Assembly (NCBI GenBank): GCA_026999335.1
Contig: JALTPW010000012.1
Location: forward strand, 1 to 6,241
Length of the DNA stretch: 6,241 nucleotides
Direction: 5' to 3'
Source of the DNA: Chromatiales bacterium
Lineage (GTDB): Bacteria > Pseudomonadota > Gammaproteobacteria > SZUA-152
Shown here: positions 6,202 to 6,241 of the stretch, in pieces
How the letters are laid out: each line of letters starts with the position of its first letter
How positions within the stretch are numbered: position 1 is the first letter of the stretch
Notes under the pieces: model-generated
Told to the model about the DNA's origin: nothing
The model's database searches: none
What the model saw: only the letters and a program-made list of their open reading frames with translations
Translations under genes and position numbers: made by a program

Positions 6202-6226
6202 AAGGTGGTTGATCTTCAAGGAAGAT

Positions 6227-6241
6227 ATGTCCGAGATGCCA
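6227..6241 (+). CDS. Start of an unidentified divergent gene (five codons, cut by window edge)
   Basis: ATG TCC GAG ATG CCA reads MSEMP to the end of the window. The start has a strong Shine-Dalgarno AAGGA (6218-6222), 4 bases before the ATG, and a TATAAT further upstream. ATCTTC (6212-6217) and GAAGAT (6221-6226) can pair around AAG, so a small hairpin may hide part of the ribosome site. Five residues are too few to name a product. The other strand has an open frame here with no recognisable content. Confidence 0.45.

Noticed and set aside
6094..6241. Minus-strand open frame entering from the right edge
   Set aside because: About 49 codons with an unusual composition, no known motif and a stop near 6094. 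The plus-strand start at 6227 with a strong ribosome site is a better reading of the edge.

Overview
The window carries, on the minus strand, a conserved transcription and translation housekeeping operon: rimP, nusA, infB, rbfA, then the 5' third of truB, running from right to left. All five products are recognisable from their sequence. NusA has two C-terminal acidic (AR) repeats and IF2 has two N-terminal IF2N-type segments with a charged linker. That architecture, together with the gene order, fits a gammaproteobacterium of moderately high G+C. The genus cannot be told from this window.

Layout, left to right on the + strand: truB N-terminus (1-317, minus, truncated by the window edge, TTG start); an unusually long 324-base rbfA-truB spacer (318-641) with no gene, holding a perfect 20-bp inverted repeat and a second hairpin module; rbfA (642-1010); infB (1025-3550); nusA (3568-5100); a 120-base spacer; rimP (5221-5676); a regulatory region (5677-6226); and probably the first five codons of a divergent + strand gene (6227-6241).

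The products act together. NusA controls pausing, termination and antitermination by RNA polymerase. RimP and RbfA mature the 30S subunit. IF2 delivers initiator tRNA and joins the subunits. TruB makes pseudouridine 55 in tRNA. All four tight features (nusA-infB 17 bases, infB-rbfA 14 bases, a plausible promoter before rimP, and no intrinsic terminator inside the cluster) support cotranscription.

The most interesting DNA is upstream of rimP. Two promoter-terminator units lie in tandem on the minus strand. The first (promoter 6043-6072, terminator 5848-5872) would make an RNA of about 190 nt that I do not recognise. The second promoter (5783-5811) drives the operon, but a second terminator-like hairpin with a U-tract (5726-5753) lies between it and rimP, as in an attenuator. 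No tRNA gene is visible here, although related bacteria often have one at this place. Apart from this region and the palindrome before truB, the window is ordinary housekeeping DNA, and I found no clear new protein system.
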